Notes: generated by a model from the letters alone, not told the origin. Positions 33,905 to 43,860 are shown, numbered from the stretch's first letter. The stretch is DNA of 46,611 bases from Paractinoplanes atraurantiacus (GCF_900215205.1 NZ_OBDY01000048.1:1-46611), one strand, 5' to 3'. Made by a program: numbers and translations.

Positions 33905-36900
33905 CTACGCAGGCAGTTGATCCATCGCCTTGTAGATCCTTTTGTCCGAAATCGGATAGGCGGTTCCCAACGATTGGGCGAAGAAGTTGATCCTCAGCTC
34001 CTCGATCATCCAGCGGATCTCGTTCAATCCCTCGGAAGCCGCCGACGATGACGAGGCGCGCAACTCGCGGTACTCCGACTCGATCTCGTGGATCTGCGCC
34101 ATCAGCTGCCGGTCGCGGGCCAGGTTGCCGCCGAGGCGGTCCAGCCGGTAGACGATCCCCCGCAGGTAGCGCGGCAGATGATGCATCTGCCGGAACCCCG
34201 TCTCGGTGACGAACCCGGCGTGCACGAGCCCCTTGAGCTGCTGCCGGATGTCGGCCAGGGCCGGCAGCAGCGCCGGGTCACGCAGCGATTTCAACCTCTG
34301 TTCGACGTCGTACGCCGTCGCGAGCACCGCCTGGACCTGCGTCACCACGTTCGCCACGGCGTCGACCAGGTCCTGCCGCACGGCGTCGCGCAGCGACGCG
34401 AACTCGATGGACGACCACACCGGGCCGCCCGCGTCGGCCACCAGCTTGTCGACGGCCGCGCCCGCGCAGTCGTCCAGCAGGTCGGCGATCGAGCGGTACG
34501 GGTTCGCCCGTGACAGCTCGAGCTTGGCCCGGTTGTCGAGCCGCCCCTGCAGGTAGCGGGCCGCCGGCGGCAACGTGAGCAGCAGCAGCTTGCGGGTGCC
34601 GGCGGTCATCGCCGTCCGCTGCTCGGCCTCGGTCTCGAAGACCTTCACGGCCACGCTGTCGCCCTCGTCGGCCAGCGCCGGATAGACGTTGACCTCGTAG
34701 CCGCCGCGGACCTGGGCCACCCGCCGCGGCAGCATGCCGAAGTCGTTGGTGGTGATGCCGCGGCGCTCGATGTCGCCGGCCGCCTTGGAGATCGTCGCCT
34801 GGACCTTGGGGGCGAGGCTGCGCCGCAGCACCTCGAGGTCGCGCCCCTCCCCCAGCGTCTTGCCCTGCTCGTCGACGACCCGGAAGTTGACCCGCAGGTG
34901 GTCGGGCACCTGGTCGGGGCGCCAGGCGTCGCGCGGCACGATCGTGCCGGTCAGGCGGCGCAGTTCGGTGCCGATCGCGTCGGGCAGCGGGCCGCGGCGG
35001 GCCGGCACCCGGTCGAGCACGGCCTCGGCCCAGTCCGGCACCGGCACGAAGTTGGTGCGCAGGGCCTTGGGCAGCGCTCGGATCAGCGCGATCACGACCT
35101 CCTTGCGGAAGCCGGGCACCGACCAGCCGAAGTCCTCCGGGTCGAGTTTGTTCAGCAGCGCCAGCGGCACCTCGACGGTGACGCCGTCGGCCGCCGTGTT
35201 CGGCTCGAACTCGTACGACAAAGGCAGTTTGACGCCGTTGGCGAGCCAGGCGTCCGGGTACGCGTTGGGGTCGACGGAGTCGCGCCCGGCGTTGACCAGC
35301 AGCTCACGGGTGAAGGTGAGCAGGTCGGGCTGGGTGCGGCGGGCGTTTTTCCACCACGCGTCGAAGTGGCGGGCCGAGACCACGTCGGCCGGGATGCGGG
35401 CGTCGTAGAGCGCGTAGACCGTCTCGTCGTCGACCGCGATGTCGCGCCGGCGCGCCCTGTTCTCGATCTCCTCGATCTGCTCGAGCAGCCGGGCGTTCTC
35501 GGCGAAGAACTTGTGGTGGGTCTCCCAGTCGCCCTCGACCAGCGCGTGCCGGATGAACAGCTCGCGCGAGGCCACCGGGTCGACCTTGGAATATCCGACT
35601 TTGCGGCGAGGAACGATCGGCAACCCATAAAGAGTTACTTTTTCGTACGCCATGACGGCGCCCTGTATCTTCTCCCAGTGCGGTTCGCTGTAGCTCCGCT
35701 TCACCAGGTGCGGGGCGAGTTTCTCGGCCCATTCGGGCTCGATGCGCGCGTTGACCCGGCCCCACAGACGGCTGGTCTCGACGAGCTCGGCCGACATGAC
35801 CCATCGCGGCTGTTTCTTGAACAGCGCCGAGCCCGGGAAGATGGCGAACTTGGCCCCGCGGGCGCCGAGGTATTCGCGTTTGTCGGTGTCTTTGAGCCCG
35901 ATGTGGCTGAGCAGGCCGGACAGCAGCGCGGTGTGCACGTGCTGGCCCTCGGCGACGTCCTCGCGGTCCTCGGACAGGGTCAGTCCGAGGGTACGGGCGA
36001 CCTGGCGCAGCTGGGCGTAGATGTCCTGCCACTCGCGGACCCGCAGGTAGTTCAGGAATTCCGTACGGCAAAGCCTCCGGAACTGGTTTCCGGAAAGCTC
36101 CTGCTGTTTCTCGCGCAGATAGCGCCACAGGTTGAGGTAGCTGAAGAAGTCCGATTCCTTGTCGGTGAACCGGGCGTGTTTCTCGTCGGCCTGCTGCTGC
36201 TTGTCGGCCGGGCGCTCGCGCGGGTCCTGGATGGACAGCGCGGCCGCGATGACCATGACCTCGGCCACGCACTCCTGCTTGTCGGCCTCCATGACCATGC
36301 GGGCCAGCCGCGGGTCGACCGGAAGCTGGGCGAGCTGGCGGCCGAGCGGGGTCAACCGGCGCTCGTCGAGGGCGCCCAGCTCCTCGAGGAGCTTCACGCC
36401 GTCGGTGATGTTGCGGCGGTCCGGCGGGTCGATGAACGGGAACTTGGCCAGGTCGCCCAGGCCCAGGTTGGTCATCTGCAGGATGACGCTGGCCAGGTTG
36501 GTCCGCAGGATCTCGGGCTCGGTGAACTCGGGCCGGCCGAGGAAGTCCTCCTCGGAGTAGAGCCGGATGCAGATGCCGTCGGCCACCCGGCCGCAGCGGC
36601 CCTTGCGCTGGTTGGCGCTGGCCTGCGAGACCGGCTCGATGGGCAGCCGCTGCACCTTGAGCCGGTTGGAATACCGGCTGATCCGGGCGGTGCCGGGGTC
36701 GATGACGTAGCGGATGCCGGGCACGGTCAGCGACGTCTCGGCGACGTTGGTGGCGAGCACGACCCGGCGCTGCGAGTGCCGTTCGAAGACCTTGTGCTGC
36801 TCGGCCGCGGAGAGCCGGCCGTAGAGCGGCACGATGTCGGTGTTGCGCAGGTTGCGCTTGGCCAGCGCGTCGGCGGTGTCGCGGATCTCGCGCTCGCCGG

Positions 36901-37822
36901 AGAGGAAGACCAGGATGTCGCCGTCGCCCTCGCGGCCCAGCTCGTCGACCGCCTCGGCGATGCCGTCGACCTGGTCGATCGGCTCCTCGGTCTCGTCCTC
37001 GGTGTCGACCGTGATCAGCGGCCGATAACGGACTTCGACCGGGAACGTCCGGCCGCTTACCTCGATAACCGGAGCCGGTTTGCCAGATTTGTCGGCAAAG
37101 TGCGTCGCGAAGCGGGCGGTCTCGATCGTGGCCGACGTGATGATCAGCTTGAGGTCGGGGCGCTTGGGCAGCAGCTCCCGCAGGTAGCCGAGGATGAAGT
37201 CGATGTTGAGGCTGCGCTCGTGCGCCTCGTCGATGATCAGCGTGTCGTACCGCCGCAGCATCCGGTCGTTCTGGATCTCGGCCAGCAGGATGCCGTCCGT
37301 CATCACCTTGACCATGGTGTCGTCGCTGACCTGGTCGGTGAAGCGCACCTTGTAGCCGACCGTGCTGCCCAGCGGCCGGTCGAGCTCCTCGGCGATCCGC
37401 TCGGCCACCGTGCGGGCGGCGATCCGCCGCGGCTGCGTGTGCCCGATCTGCCCGCGCAGGCCGCGGCCCAGCTCCAGGCAGATCTTGGGGATCTGCGTCG
37501 TCTTGCCCGAGCCGGTCTCGCCGGCCACCACGACCACCTGGTGGTCGCGGATGGCGGTGGCGATGTCGTCCTTGCGCTGACTGACCGGCAGCGACTCGGG
37601 ATAGGTGATGGTGGGTACGGAGGCGAGCCTTGACGCCAGGCGGGCGGCGGCCCGGTCGGTGTCGGCCGCGATCTCGGTGAGCACGGCCGTACGCGCCGCC
37701 TCGTCCTTGATCTTGCGGGTGCCCTCGAGCCGGCGCGTCAGCCGGCGCTCGTCGTGCGGGAGAAGCTCGGCAATCCGGCTGCGGAGCTCGGCTACGGCCG
37801 GTGGGGCAGGTGTTATCGACAT
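33905..37822 (-). CDS. hrpA: ATP-dependent RNA helicase HrpA (DEAH box)
   Basis: 1305 residues, the full length of bacterial HrpA. Motif I GETGSGKT (101-108), motif Ia TQPRRIAA (129-136), motif II DEAH (198-201) and motif VI QRKGRCGR are all intact, followed by the HA2, OB-fold and long HrpA-specific C-terminal domains. It is an RNA helicase thought to act on structured mRNAs and stalled ribosomes. It is not in an operon with its neighbours as far as spacing shows. Confidence 0.96.
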   Translation of the reverse strand: MSITPAPPAVAELRSRIAELLPHDERRLTRRLEGTRKIKDEAARTAVLTEIAADTDRAAARLASRLASVPTITYPESLPVSQRKDDIATAIRDHQVVVVAGETGSGKTTQIPKICLELGRGLRGQIGHTQPRRIAARTVAERIAEELDRPLGSTVGYKVRFTDQVSDDTMVKVMTDGILLAEIQNDRMLRRYDTLIIDEAHERSLNIDFILGYLRELLPKRPDLKLIITSATIETARFATHFADKSGKPAPVIEVSGRTFPVEVRYRPLITVDTEDETEEPIDQVDGIAEAVDELGREGDGDILVFLSGEREIRDTADALAKRNLRNTDIVPLYGRLSAAEQHKVFERHSQRRVVLATNVAETSLTVPGIRYVIDPGTARISRYSNRLKVQRLPIEPVSQASANQRKGRCGRVADGICIRLYSEEDFLGRPEFTEPEILRTNLASVILQMTNLGLGDLAKFPFIDPPDRRNITDGVKLLEELGALDERRLTPLGRQLAQLPVDPRLARMVMEADKQECVAEVMVIAAALSIQDPRERPADKQQQADEKHARFTDKESDFFSYLNLWRYLREKQQELSGNQFRRLCRTEFLNYLRVREWQDIYAQLRQVARTLGLTLSEDREDVAEGQHVHTALLSGLLSHIGLKDTDKREYLGARGAKFAIFPGSALFKKQPRWVMSAELVETSRLWGRVNARIEPEWAEKLAPHLVKRSYSEPHWEKIQGAVMAYEKVTLYGLPIVPRRKVGYSKVDPVASRELFIRHALVEGDWETHHKFFAENARLLEQIEEIENRARRRDIAVDDETVYALYDARIPADVVSARHFDAWWKNARRTQPDLLTFTRELLVNAGRDSVDPNAYPDAWLANGVKLPLSYEFEPNTAADGVTVEVPLALLNKLDPEDFGWSVPGFRKEVVIALIRALPKALRTNFVPVPDWAEAVLDRVPARRGPLPDAIGTELRRLTGTIVPRDAWRPDQVPDHLRVNFRVVDEQGKTLGEGRDLEVLRRSLAPKVQATISKAAGDIERRGITTNDFGMLPRRVAQVRGGYEVNVYPALADEGDSVAVKVFETEAEQRTAMTAGTRKLLLLTLPPAARYLQGRLDNRAKLELSRANPYRSIADLLDDCAGAAVDKLVADAGGPVWSSIEFASLRDAVRQDLVDAVANVVTQVQAVLATAYDVEQRLKSLRDPALLPALADIRQQLKGLVHAGFVTETGFRQMHHLPRYLRGIVYRLDRLGGNLARDRQLMAQIHEIESEYRELRASSSSAASEGLNEIRWMIEELRINFFAQSLGTAYPISDKRIYKAMDQLPA

Positions 37823-37865
37823 GGCGCGACAAGAATAGGCGGATCTCGGCGCAAACGCCTGGTGA

Positions 37866-38654
37866 TTAACGCCCCAGGCCGTCGACGGCGGCCATCTCCT
37901 CGGACGTGAGCTCGAAACCGGCGATGTCGGCGTTGCGGGTGATCCGCTCCGGCGTCGACGACTTGGGGATCACGACGATCTCGTGCTGGACGTGCCAGCG
38001 CAGCACCACGCGGGCCGTGTCGACGCCGTGAGCGGCCGCGATCCTCGTCAGCACCGGGTCGTTCAGGTTGGTCGTCTTGAACGGCGAGTAGCCCTCGAGG
38101 ACCACGCCGCGGTCCTTGTGCGCCCGGACGAGCCCGGCGTCGTACAGCGAAGGACCGAACCTGATCTGGTTGACCGCGGGCGTCACCCCGGTCTCGGCGG
38201 TGAGCTCGTCGATCTCGTCCGGACCGTAGTTGCTGACGCCGATGGCGCGGGCGAGACCGGCGTCGCGGATCGCGATGAACTCCTTCCACACCTTGACCGA
38301 ACGGCCCCGGTGCGGCGGCCAGTGGATCAGCCACAGGTCGACCGCGTCCAGGCCCAGCGCGTGCAGGCTGGCCTCGATCGTCCGGCGCTCCTTGCCGGCC
38401 CGCTCCGGCGGCAGCTTGGTGGTCACGAAGACCTCGTCGCGCGGCACGCCGGAGTCGGCCAGCGCGCGGCCGACCTCCTCCTCGTTGCCGTACATGGTGG
38501 CGGTGTCGAGATGCCGGTAGCCGGCCTCGAGCGCGTCGCGGACGGCCTGGTAGGCCTGGTCGCCGCGGATCTGCCAGGTGCCGAAGCCGAGCAGGGGCAT
38601 CTCGACCGGGGTGCCGTCGGCGGCCTTGGCAAGCGGCAGGGCAGGAATCGTCAT
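37866..38654 (-). CDS. Aldo/keto reductase
   Basis: 262 residues from ATG 38654; ATG 38663 and an upstream start at 38690 are also in frame. The catalytic tetrad is complete: Asp in YRHLDTATMYGNE together with its Tyr, Lys in VTTKLPPE and His in LWLIHWPP. The NADPH-binding IPKSSTPERI follows near the C-terminus. AKR5-like reductase of a carbonyl substrate that cannot be named. It lies 43 nt from the start of hrpA on the same strand. Confidence 0.92.
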   Translation of the reverse strand: MTIPALPLAKAADGTPVEMPLLGFGTWQIRGDQAYQAVRDALEAGYRHLDTATMYGNEEEVGRALADSGVPRDEVFVTTKLPPERAGKERRTIEASLHALGLDAVDLWLIHWPPHRGRSVKVWKEFIAIRDAGLARAIGVSNYGPDEIDELTAETGVTPAVNQIRFGPSLYDAGLVRAHKDRGVVLEGYSPFKTTNLNDPVLTRIAAAHGVDTARVVLRWHVQHEIVVIPKSSTPERITRNADIAGFELTSEEMAAVDGLGR

Positions 38655-38697
38655 ACGACTCATCCTGCCCCGCGATCCGCCGGCCGACACCTACTGA

Positions 38698-41016
38698 TCA
38701 CTCCGCGGTCGCCGGCGGCCGCTCGGGCACGGGCGCCCGCAGCGGCACCGCGGCCGGGTTGTGGCCCGACGGCACCGAGGACGGCAGCGCCCCCAGCCCG
38801 GGCAGCCGGGTGTTCTCCATCGCCGCCCGCTCGGCCAGCGCGCGTTCCAGCGCGGCCCGGGTGGCCGCCTCCTCGTCCGTCTCCGCCTTGCTCATGTCGG
38901 AACCCCCTTCTGTCGGTACGGGAATGGTGAAGTGGAACCGGGTGCCTCCGCCCGGGTTGTCGGCGACGCCGATCTCGCCGCCGTGGCGCTCGACGATCCG
39001 CTTGCAGATGGCCAGGCCCAGACCGGTGCCGGCGTATCCGGCGGCGCTCTGGGCCCGGTGGAAGCTCTCGAAGATCTGGGGCTTGTCCTCGTCCGGGATG
39101 CCGATGCCGCGGTCGGCGATCTCGACACGGGCCCACCGCTCGCCGGCGACCTCGCCGGTCACGTCGACCCGCGGCGTGGTGCCGGGGCGCACGTACTTGA
39201 GGGCGTTGCCGACGAGGTTGTCCAGGACGTGCCGCAGCATCGCCGGGTCGGCGCTCACCTCGGGCATCGGCCCCACGTACACGTCCGGCCTCTGCTCGGC
39301 CCGCAGATGCTCGACCCGGTCACGGATCACCTCGGCCAGCAGCGCGCCGAGGTCGACCGGGCGGGTGCGCAGCGGCGCGTTGCGCGCGGTGCTGTAGGCC
39401 AGCAGTGTGTCGATGAGCCCGCCCATCCGGTCGACCGCCCGCACGATGCGCTGGAGGCTGTCGCGCACGTCCTCCCCGGCGTCCGAGGGCGGCACGTCGG
39501 CCAGGTCCTCGATCGCCGCCTCGCAGTGCCCGCGAATCACGGCCAGCGGCGCCTTGAGGTCGTGCGCCACCACCCCGGCGAACACGGCCAGGTCGCTCTC
39601 GTAGCGCCGCAGCTCGGTGATGTCGTGGAAGACGGCGACCGCGCCGCGCTGGCCGGCGCTGGTGTGCAGCGGGCGCCCGTCGACGCTGAGCAGGATGCCC
39701 TCGGGCCGGCGCGGGTTGCGGATGACCATCTCCACGCCGTCGGACAGCTCGCCCCGCAGCGCGCGCATCAGCGGCAGCTCGTCGAGCGGGAACGGGGTGC
39801 GCCCGTCCGGCCGGTAGATGCCGTAGTGCTGCTGCCAGTCGTCCGGCGCCTCCGCGTCGTCCATCCCGCCCAGCAGCTGCCGGGCCGCCGGGTTGTGCAG
39901 CAGGAAGGCGCCGTGCTCGTCGACCACGCCGACGCCGTCGCCGATGCTGTTCATGATCGCGCCGAGCAGGCCGGCCTGGCGCCGGCTCTCCGCCTCGGCG
40001 TCGCGCAGCTCGGCCGTGCCCTCCTCGACCTTGGCCAGGGCCCGGGCCTGCCCGGTGGCCAGGGTGTGGACGAGCCCGGCCAGGATCAGGCTGACGGCGA
40101 TGCCGCCGAGCAGCACGCTGAGCGGCAGCGGGCTGGTCGCACCGGGCAGCAGCTTCGCATCGGCCCGGGTGATCAGCGTCCACTGCCGGTCGGCCACCGT
40201 GAAGTCGCCGCGCCGCTCCAGGTCGGCGTCGCCGCCGACGGAATAGTCGGCGACCACCGGGCGGTCGCCGTCGCGGTCGGCGGCCAGCAGCGTGGCGTCG
40301 AGCTGGCCCTGGCTGACGGTGGCCAGCACGCCGCTGAGGAAGTCCTGGCCGCGCAGGCCCAGCACCATCCAGCCGCGGAAGCTGGGTACCGGGGCGCGGG
40401 ACCAGACGGGAGCGGCGAACAGGAACGAGTGCTGCTGCTGAGCCGTGGGCAGATTGCGGTCGCGCAGCAGGACGTACGTGTCGGAGACGCTGGGCTGGCC
40501 GATCCGGCGGGCGTCCTGAAGGGCCGCGGCGGCCTCCGGCGCGGCCGACACGTCCAGGCCGTTGAGGGCCGGCCCGGCCGAGTTGAGCGTCCGCGTGTAG
40601 ACCGAGAAGTAGTGCTCGCCGGAGCCGACCGGTTTGAGCTGGAGCCCGTCCGAGCCCCGGTCGCGCCACAGCTTCTGCACCGACGGGATCTCGGCGGTGG
40701 TGGCCGGCACGACGAAGGCGAGCGAGGCGGCGCCGATGAGGTCGGCCGAGGACAGCGGGGCGGTCGCCGCGTCGAAGTCGGCCCAGGTCAGGTCGTCGTC
40801 GGTGCCGAGGCCGGCCGCGGTCGCCTCGGTCAGGGCGCGGAACCGCTCGGTCTCGGTCTCCACGGCGGCCTGGGCCATGGCGGTGCGCTGGTCCATGACG
40901 CGCTCGGCGGTCTCGTCCTGGGCGGTGCGCATGCCCACGTACACCAGCCCGAAGATGACGAGGCCGACCAGCGCGACAATGACGGCCAGCACGAGGCCTC
41001 TCTTTTCCACCGCCAC
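38698..41016 (-). CDS. Membrane sensor histidine kinase with CHASE and PAS domains
   Basis: 772 residues from GTG 41016. Order: helix at about 8-28, extracellular CHASE-type sensor (about 70-270, with SLAFVVPATTAEIPSVQKLW and HYFSVYTRTLN), second helix near 285-305 and PAS (about 345-455). The HisKA domain has the phosphoacceptor in VAHDLKAPLAV (about 485). HATPase_c carries DNLVGNALKY, DRGIGIPDEDK and GTGLGLAICKRI. About 70 disordered residues follow. No response regulator is adjacent, so it is an orphan. TAAGCT lies 7 nt before the GTG, suggesting a leaderless mRNA; the in-frame TTG at 41037 would lie upstream of that box. Confidence 0.9.
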   Translation of the reverse strand: MAVEKRGLVLAVIVALVGLVIFGLVYVGMRTAQDETAERVMDQRTAMAQAAVETETERFRALTEATAAGLGTDDDLTWADFDAATAPLSSADLIGAASLAFVVPATTAEIPSVQKLWRDRGSDGLQLKPVGSGEHYFSVYTRTLNSAGPALNGLDVSAAPEAAAALQDARRIGQPSVSDTYVLLRDRNLPTAQQQHSFLFAAPVWSRAPVPSFRGWMVLGLRGQDFLSGVLATVSQGQLDATLLAADRDGDRPVVADYSVGGDADLERRGDFTVADRQWTLITRADAKLLPGATSPLPLSVLLGGIAVSLILAGLVHTLATGQARALAKVEEGTAELRDAEAESRRQAGLLGAIMNSIGDGVGVVDEHGAFLLHNPAARQLLGGMDDAEAPDDWQQHYGIYRPDGRTPFPLDELPLMRALRGELSDGVEMVIRNPRRPEGILLSVDGRPLHTSAGQRGAVAVFHDITELRRYESDLAVFAGVVAHDLKAPLAVIRGHCEAAIEDLADVPPSDAGEDVRDSLQRIVRAVDRMGGLIDTLLAYSTARNAPLRTRPVDLGALLAEVIRDRVEHLRAEQRPDVYVGPMPEVSADPAMLRHVLDNLVGNALKYVRPGTTPRVDVTGEVAGERWARVEIADRGIGIPDEDKPQIFESFHRAQSAAGYAGTGLGLAICKRIVERHGGEIGVADNPGGGTRFHFTIPVPTEGGSDMSKAETDEEAATRAALERALAERAAMENTRLPGLGALPSSVPSGHNPAAVPLRAPVPERPPATAE

Positions 41017-41039
41017 AAATGTGAGCTTAAAACGCAAAT

Positions 41040-41073
41040 CACCCCCGTCGGCCGGGTTCGGCCGACGGGGGTG
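41040..41073 (-). terminator. Intrinsic terminator after the GsmA-like gene
   Basis: CACCCCCGTCGGCCG, loop GGTT, CGGCCGACGGGGGTG is a perfect 15-bp stem. On the minus strand it comes 4 nt after the hydrolase stop and is followed by ATTTGCGTTTT. It separates that gene from the histidine kinase, whose own promoter must lie in the short space beyond. Confidence 0.93.
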
Positions 41074-41077
41074 AAGC

Positions 41078-42205
41078 TCACTTCCAGGTGTCGTACTGGT
41101 ACAGGTTCCGCTGCGCCATCAGGGTCGTGATCTTGGTGTAGTAGTTCGGGTCGGTGGCGTAGCCGGCCTTCCACACGTTCCAGATGAACTTGTTCGCGTC
41201 CTTGGTGTAGGTGAACGCGGGCTTGTAGCGGCTGTTCACCCGCAGGAAGCTGCCGTGGTCGCGGAACGAGTGCGCCATCGAGGCGTACGTCCGGAAACTC
41301 GCCACCGTGGTGAAGCAGGAGCCGGCCTTGGTGCACTCCTGGGTGGTGTAGTCGTGGCAGCCGTTGGCCAGCGTGCCGTACCGGCCGGTCTGGCACTTGA
41401 TGCCGAAGTAGTTCTTGTCGACCGAGGCCAGGCCGCTCTTGCCCCAGCCCGACTCGAGGATCGCCTGGGCGATCGTGACCGACGCCGGGACGCCGTACTC
41501 ACGCCAGCCGCGCTGGGCGCCCGGCACGGCGGCGGCCAGGAACTGCTCGGGGGTGACGGTGGTGACCACGGGAGTTTTCACAGCGCCGGGACACTGCGCC
41601 AGGGTGGCCGTGACGACGTACGCATGCGAGATGTAAGAACCATCGGAGAGCTTGTTCCATTGCGAGGTGGTACGAACCGTGCCGCTCACCGTCGAGCCGA
41701 CGACGCCGCAGACACCGTTGACCTTGGCGCCGGTCGCGACCGAGCGCTTGACGGGCGCGGTCGTCGACGGGGCCGTCCGGATGTTGACCTTGCCGTCGGA
41801 GCTCTTGACGGTGCCGACCTTGTAGGTGGTTTTCACCGGCGTCTTGGTCTTGACCGCTGAAGCCTGCGGCGACGCGGTGGCGCACTTCTTGATGGCCGCG
41901 CTTCGGAGGTACGAGTGGGTGACGTAGCCGCCGGTGTTCAGGCGGTCCCACTGGGTCGTGGTGCGGACCGAGCCGCGGACGCTCTGGCCGGTCACCGAGC
42001 AGGCGACCGAGACCTTCTGGTTGTCACGCAGCGAGCCGACCACCTTCGCCGCCAGCGACGGGGCGGAACGGACCTTGAGCGTGCTGCGGACGTCGACCGT
42101 GGCCGTCACCCCAGCCGCGGAGGCCGTCTGAGGTACGGCGAAAAGGCCGGCCCCCACGGCGAGCGCGAGCATCGGTCCGGCGAGCCGGCGGGTGTACTGC
42201 CTCAT
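41078..42205 (-). CDS. Secreted SH3-SH3-glucosaminidase, GsmA-like peptidoglycan hydrolase
   Basis: 375 residues from ATG 42205, with GAAGGGGGA upstream. Signal peptide at about 1-30 ends QTASA. Two SH3b domains follow (about 35-105 and 118-190, each with a KVRSAPS or NIRTAPS motif and a TTQWDRL- or TSQWNKL-like strand). The glucosaminidase domain at about 205-370 has the catalytic Glu in TIAQAILESGWGKSG and NYFGIKC. This is the architecture I recall for GsmA, needed for spore separation in Actinoplanes missouriensis sporangia. It is expected to cleave peptidoglycan glycan strands outside the cell. The symbol is withheld because orthology is not tested. Confidence 0.88.
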   Translation of the reverse strand: MRQYTRRLAGPMLALAVGAGLFAVPQTASAAGVTATVDVRSTLKVRSAPSLAAKVVGSLRDNQKVSVACSVTGQSVRGSVRTTTQWDRLNTGGYVTHSYLRSAAIKKCATASPQASAVKTKTPVKTTYKVGTVKSSDGKVNIRTAPSTTAPVKRSVATGAKVNGVCGVVGSTVSGTVRTTSQWNKLSDGSYISHAYVVTATLAQCPGAVKTPVVTTVTPEQFLAAAVPGAQRGWREYGVPASVTIAQAILESGWGKSGLASVDKNYFGIKCQTGRYGTLANGCHDYTTQECTKAGSCFTTVASFRTYASMAHSFRDHGSFLRVNSRYKPAFTYTKDANKFIWNVWKAGYATDPNYYTKITTLMAQRNLYQYDTWK

Positions 42206-42425
42206 GAAAAACGTCCCCCTTCGTTCTGCGTCCGTTCGAAGGTGGGGGCGCGGCGTTGCGGGTCCAGAGCGATCCGGGGTGCAGAAACGTTGCCTCGCCG
42301 TCCCGCTGTGGCGAAAATGTGCCGCAGGTGACGTTGTGCCGTGTGATGCGGACGCTTGAAAATTCATCCGGCTGGGAAATGCGCGTACCGCCGTTGACCG
42401 CGACTCGCAGAAGGGCAGCCTGCCG
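42206..42425. other. Divergent control region of the GsmA-like and PAP2 genes
   Basis: A 220-bp spacer with no ORF worth calling. I looked for a developmental-sigma promoter (a FliA-like CTC-N15-GCCGATAA) on the hydrolase side and did not see one. AAATTCATCC at about 42360 is the only AT-rich spot on the PAP2 side. Confidence 0.35.
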
Positions 42426-43304
42426 ATGACGGCCCTGGCGTCCCCGTCGTTACCCGAGACCCGCACCCGAGGTGCCGGTCATCTGGTCGCTCCGCTGGCC
42501 ACATTCGTGCTGGCGGTGGCGGCCCTGTACGCGGTGTGGCGTGTCGCCATCCGCACGTCGCTGGGTCAGCGGGCCGACACGGCGGCGATGAACGGCGCCG
42601 ACGTGGGTCATCCGAGGGTGGTGGAGGTGCTCGACCGCACCCTGAACGGCACGACGCTGGCCACCCTGGTGCTGGTGTGCCTGTTCGCGGCCGTGTTCGG
42701 GGTGCTGCGCAAGAGGGCCGACCTGGCGGTCGGCGCCGCCCTGATGGTGATCGGCGCGAACGCGACGGCCCAGCTGCTGAAGATGTCCCTCTACCGGCCC
42801 GACCTGGACGGCACGGACATGCCGAACTCGTTCCCGAGCGGCCACACGGCGGCCGCGGCGTCGGTGGCGTTCGCGGTGATCCTGGTGCTGCCGCAGGCAC
42901 TGCGGGGCACGATCGCGCTGGTCGGCTTCGCCTACGTGACGGTGATCGCAGTGGCGACGGTGTGGGCCGAGTGGCATCGCCCCAGCGACACGCTGGCCGG
43001 CCTGCTGGTCACTCTGGCGTGGGGTGCGGTCGCGGTCTTTGTCGTACGGGTGTGGCGGCTGCGCACGCCAGGGGTGTCGCGCCGCCCGAGCCGCGTGGCG
43101 ACGCTCCCGCTGATCCTGGCCGGCGCGGTGACGGCGATCGCCGCGGCGTTCGGCATCGCGGCGGAGGCCATGCTCGACGACCTGCCCGGCCGCTTCACAT
43201 TCTTGTCCGGCTCGGCGGCGATCACCGCCGCCACGGCCGGCGTGTTTCTCGTCTGGGTGTGGCTGACGGCCTCACCGGGCGCCATTCAAGGAGGCACCAA
43301 GTGA
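42426..43304 (+). CDS. PAP2-type membrane phosphatase
   Basis: 292 residues with several helices. The phosphatase signature is spread over three parts: KMSLYRPD, then SFPSGHTAAAASVAF with the His, then WAEWHRPSDTLAGL with the second His and Asp. The usual SR before the third part is replaced by AE. Helices continue to the C-terminus. It probably dephosphorylates a lipid phosphate such as undecaprenyl or phosphatidate at the outer face of the membrane. The stop overlaps the next start (GTGA). Confidence 0.85.
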   Translation: MTALASPSLPETRTRGAGHLVAPLATFVLAVAALYAVWRVAIRTSLGQRADTAAMNGADVGHPRVVEVLDRTLNGTTLATLVLVCLFAAVFGVLRKRADLAVGAALMVIGANATAQLLKMSLYRPDLDGTDMPNSFPSGHTAAAASVAFAVILVLPQALRGTIALVGFAYVTVIAVATVWAEWHRPSDTLAGLLVTLAWGAVAVFVVRVWRLRTPGVSRRPSRVATLPLILAGAVTAIAAAFGIAAEAMLDDLPGRFTFLSGSAAITAATAGVFLVWVWLTASPGAIQGGTK

Positions 43305-43849
43305 CCACACCGAACACCCCTGACAATTCCGCCGTGCCTCCGGGCCCGTCCGGCGTCCCGTCCTTGCCCGCCCAGAACGTGGCCGCGGCCCCGACCCCGA
43401 CGGTGGTGGTCGGAACGTTCCCCGAGTACGCGCTGGCCCAGCAGGCAGTGGACCTGCTGTCGGACAACAAGTTCCCGGTGGAGCGCACAGCCATCATCGG
43501 CACCGACCTGCGCCTGGTCGAGAACGTGCTGGGCCGCTTGACGGTGGCAAGGGCGGCCTTGGCCGGCGCCGCGTCAGGAGCGTGGTTCGGCTTGTTCATC
43601 GGCTTGCTGTTCGGCTTGTTCAGCGACTCGAACTGGTTCGCGGTGATCCTGTCCACGTTGCTGATCGGCGCGGTCTGGGGCGCCATCTTCGGCGCCATAG
43701 CCCACGCCGCCACAGGAGGCCGCCGAGACTTCGCCTCCCGCAGCTCCCTACAGGCAGGCCAGTACGCGGTAACAGCCGACGCCGAGGTGGCCGCCCAGGC
43801 CCAGCAGCTCCTGGTCCAGCTGAACTGGCGCGCCTCCGGCGCCCAGTAA
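43301..43849 (+). CDS. YflT-like general stress protein with glycine-zipper membrane segment
   Basis: 182 residues from the GTG inside the GTGA overlap, with AGGAGG upstream. A Pro-rich N-terminus leads to VVVGTFPEYALAQQAVDLLS, the GSP17M/YflT fold. A glycine-rich hydrophobic hairpin follows (LAGAASGAWFGLFIGLLFGL, then IGAVWGAIFGAIAHA), and a small C-terminal domain. Relatives are common in actinobacteria and are stress-induced, but their function is unknown. It is coupled to the PAP2 gene. Confidence 0.82.
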   Translation: MTTPNTPDNSAVPPGPSGVPSLPAQNVAAAPTPTVVVGTFPEYALAQQAVDLLSDNKFPVERTAIIGTDLRLVENVLGRLTVARAALAGAASGAWFGLFIGLLFGLFSDSNWFAVILSTLLIGAVWGAIFGAIAHAATGGRRDFASRSSLQAGQYAVTADAEVAAQAQQLLVQLNWRASGAQ

Positions 43850-43860
43850 CCACCACCCCA

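Noticed and set aside
33138..33920. Plus-strand frames through the 21-bp repeats
   Set aside because: They run antisense through the supported small gene at 33449 and owe their length to the repeat.
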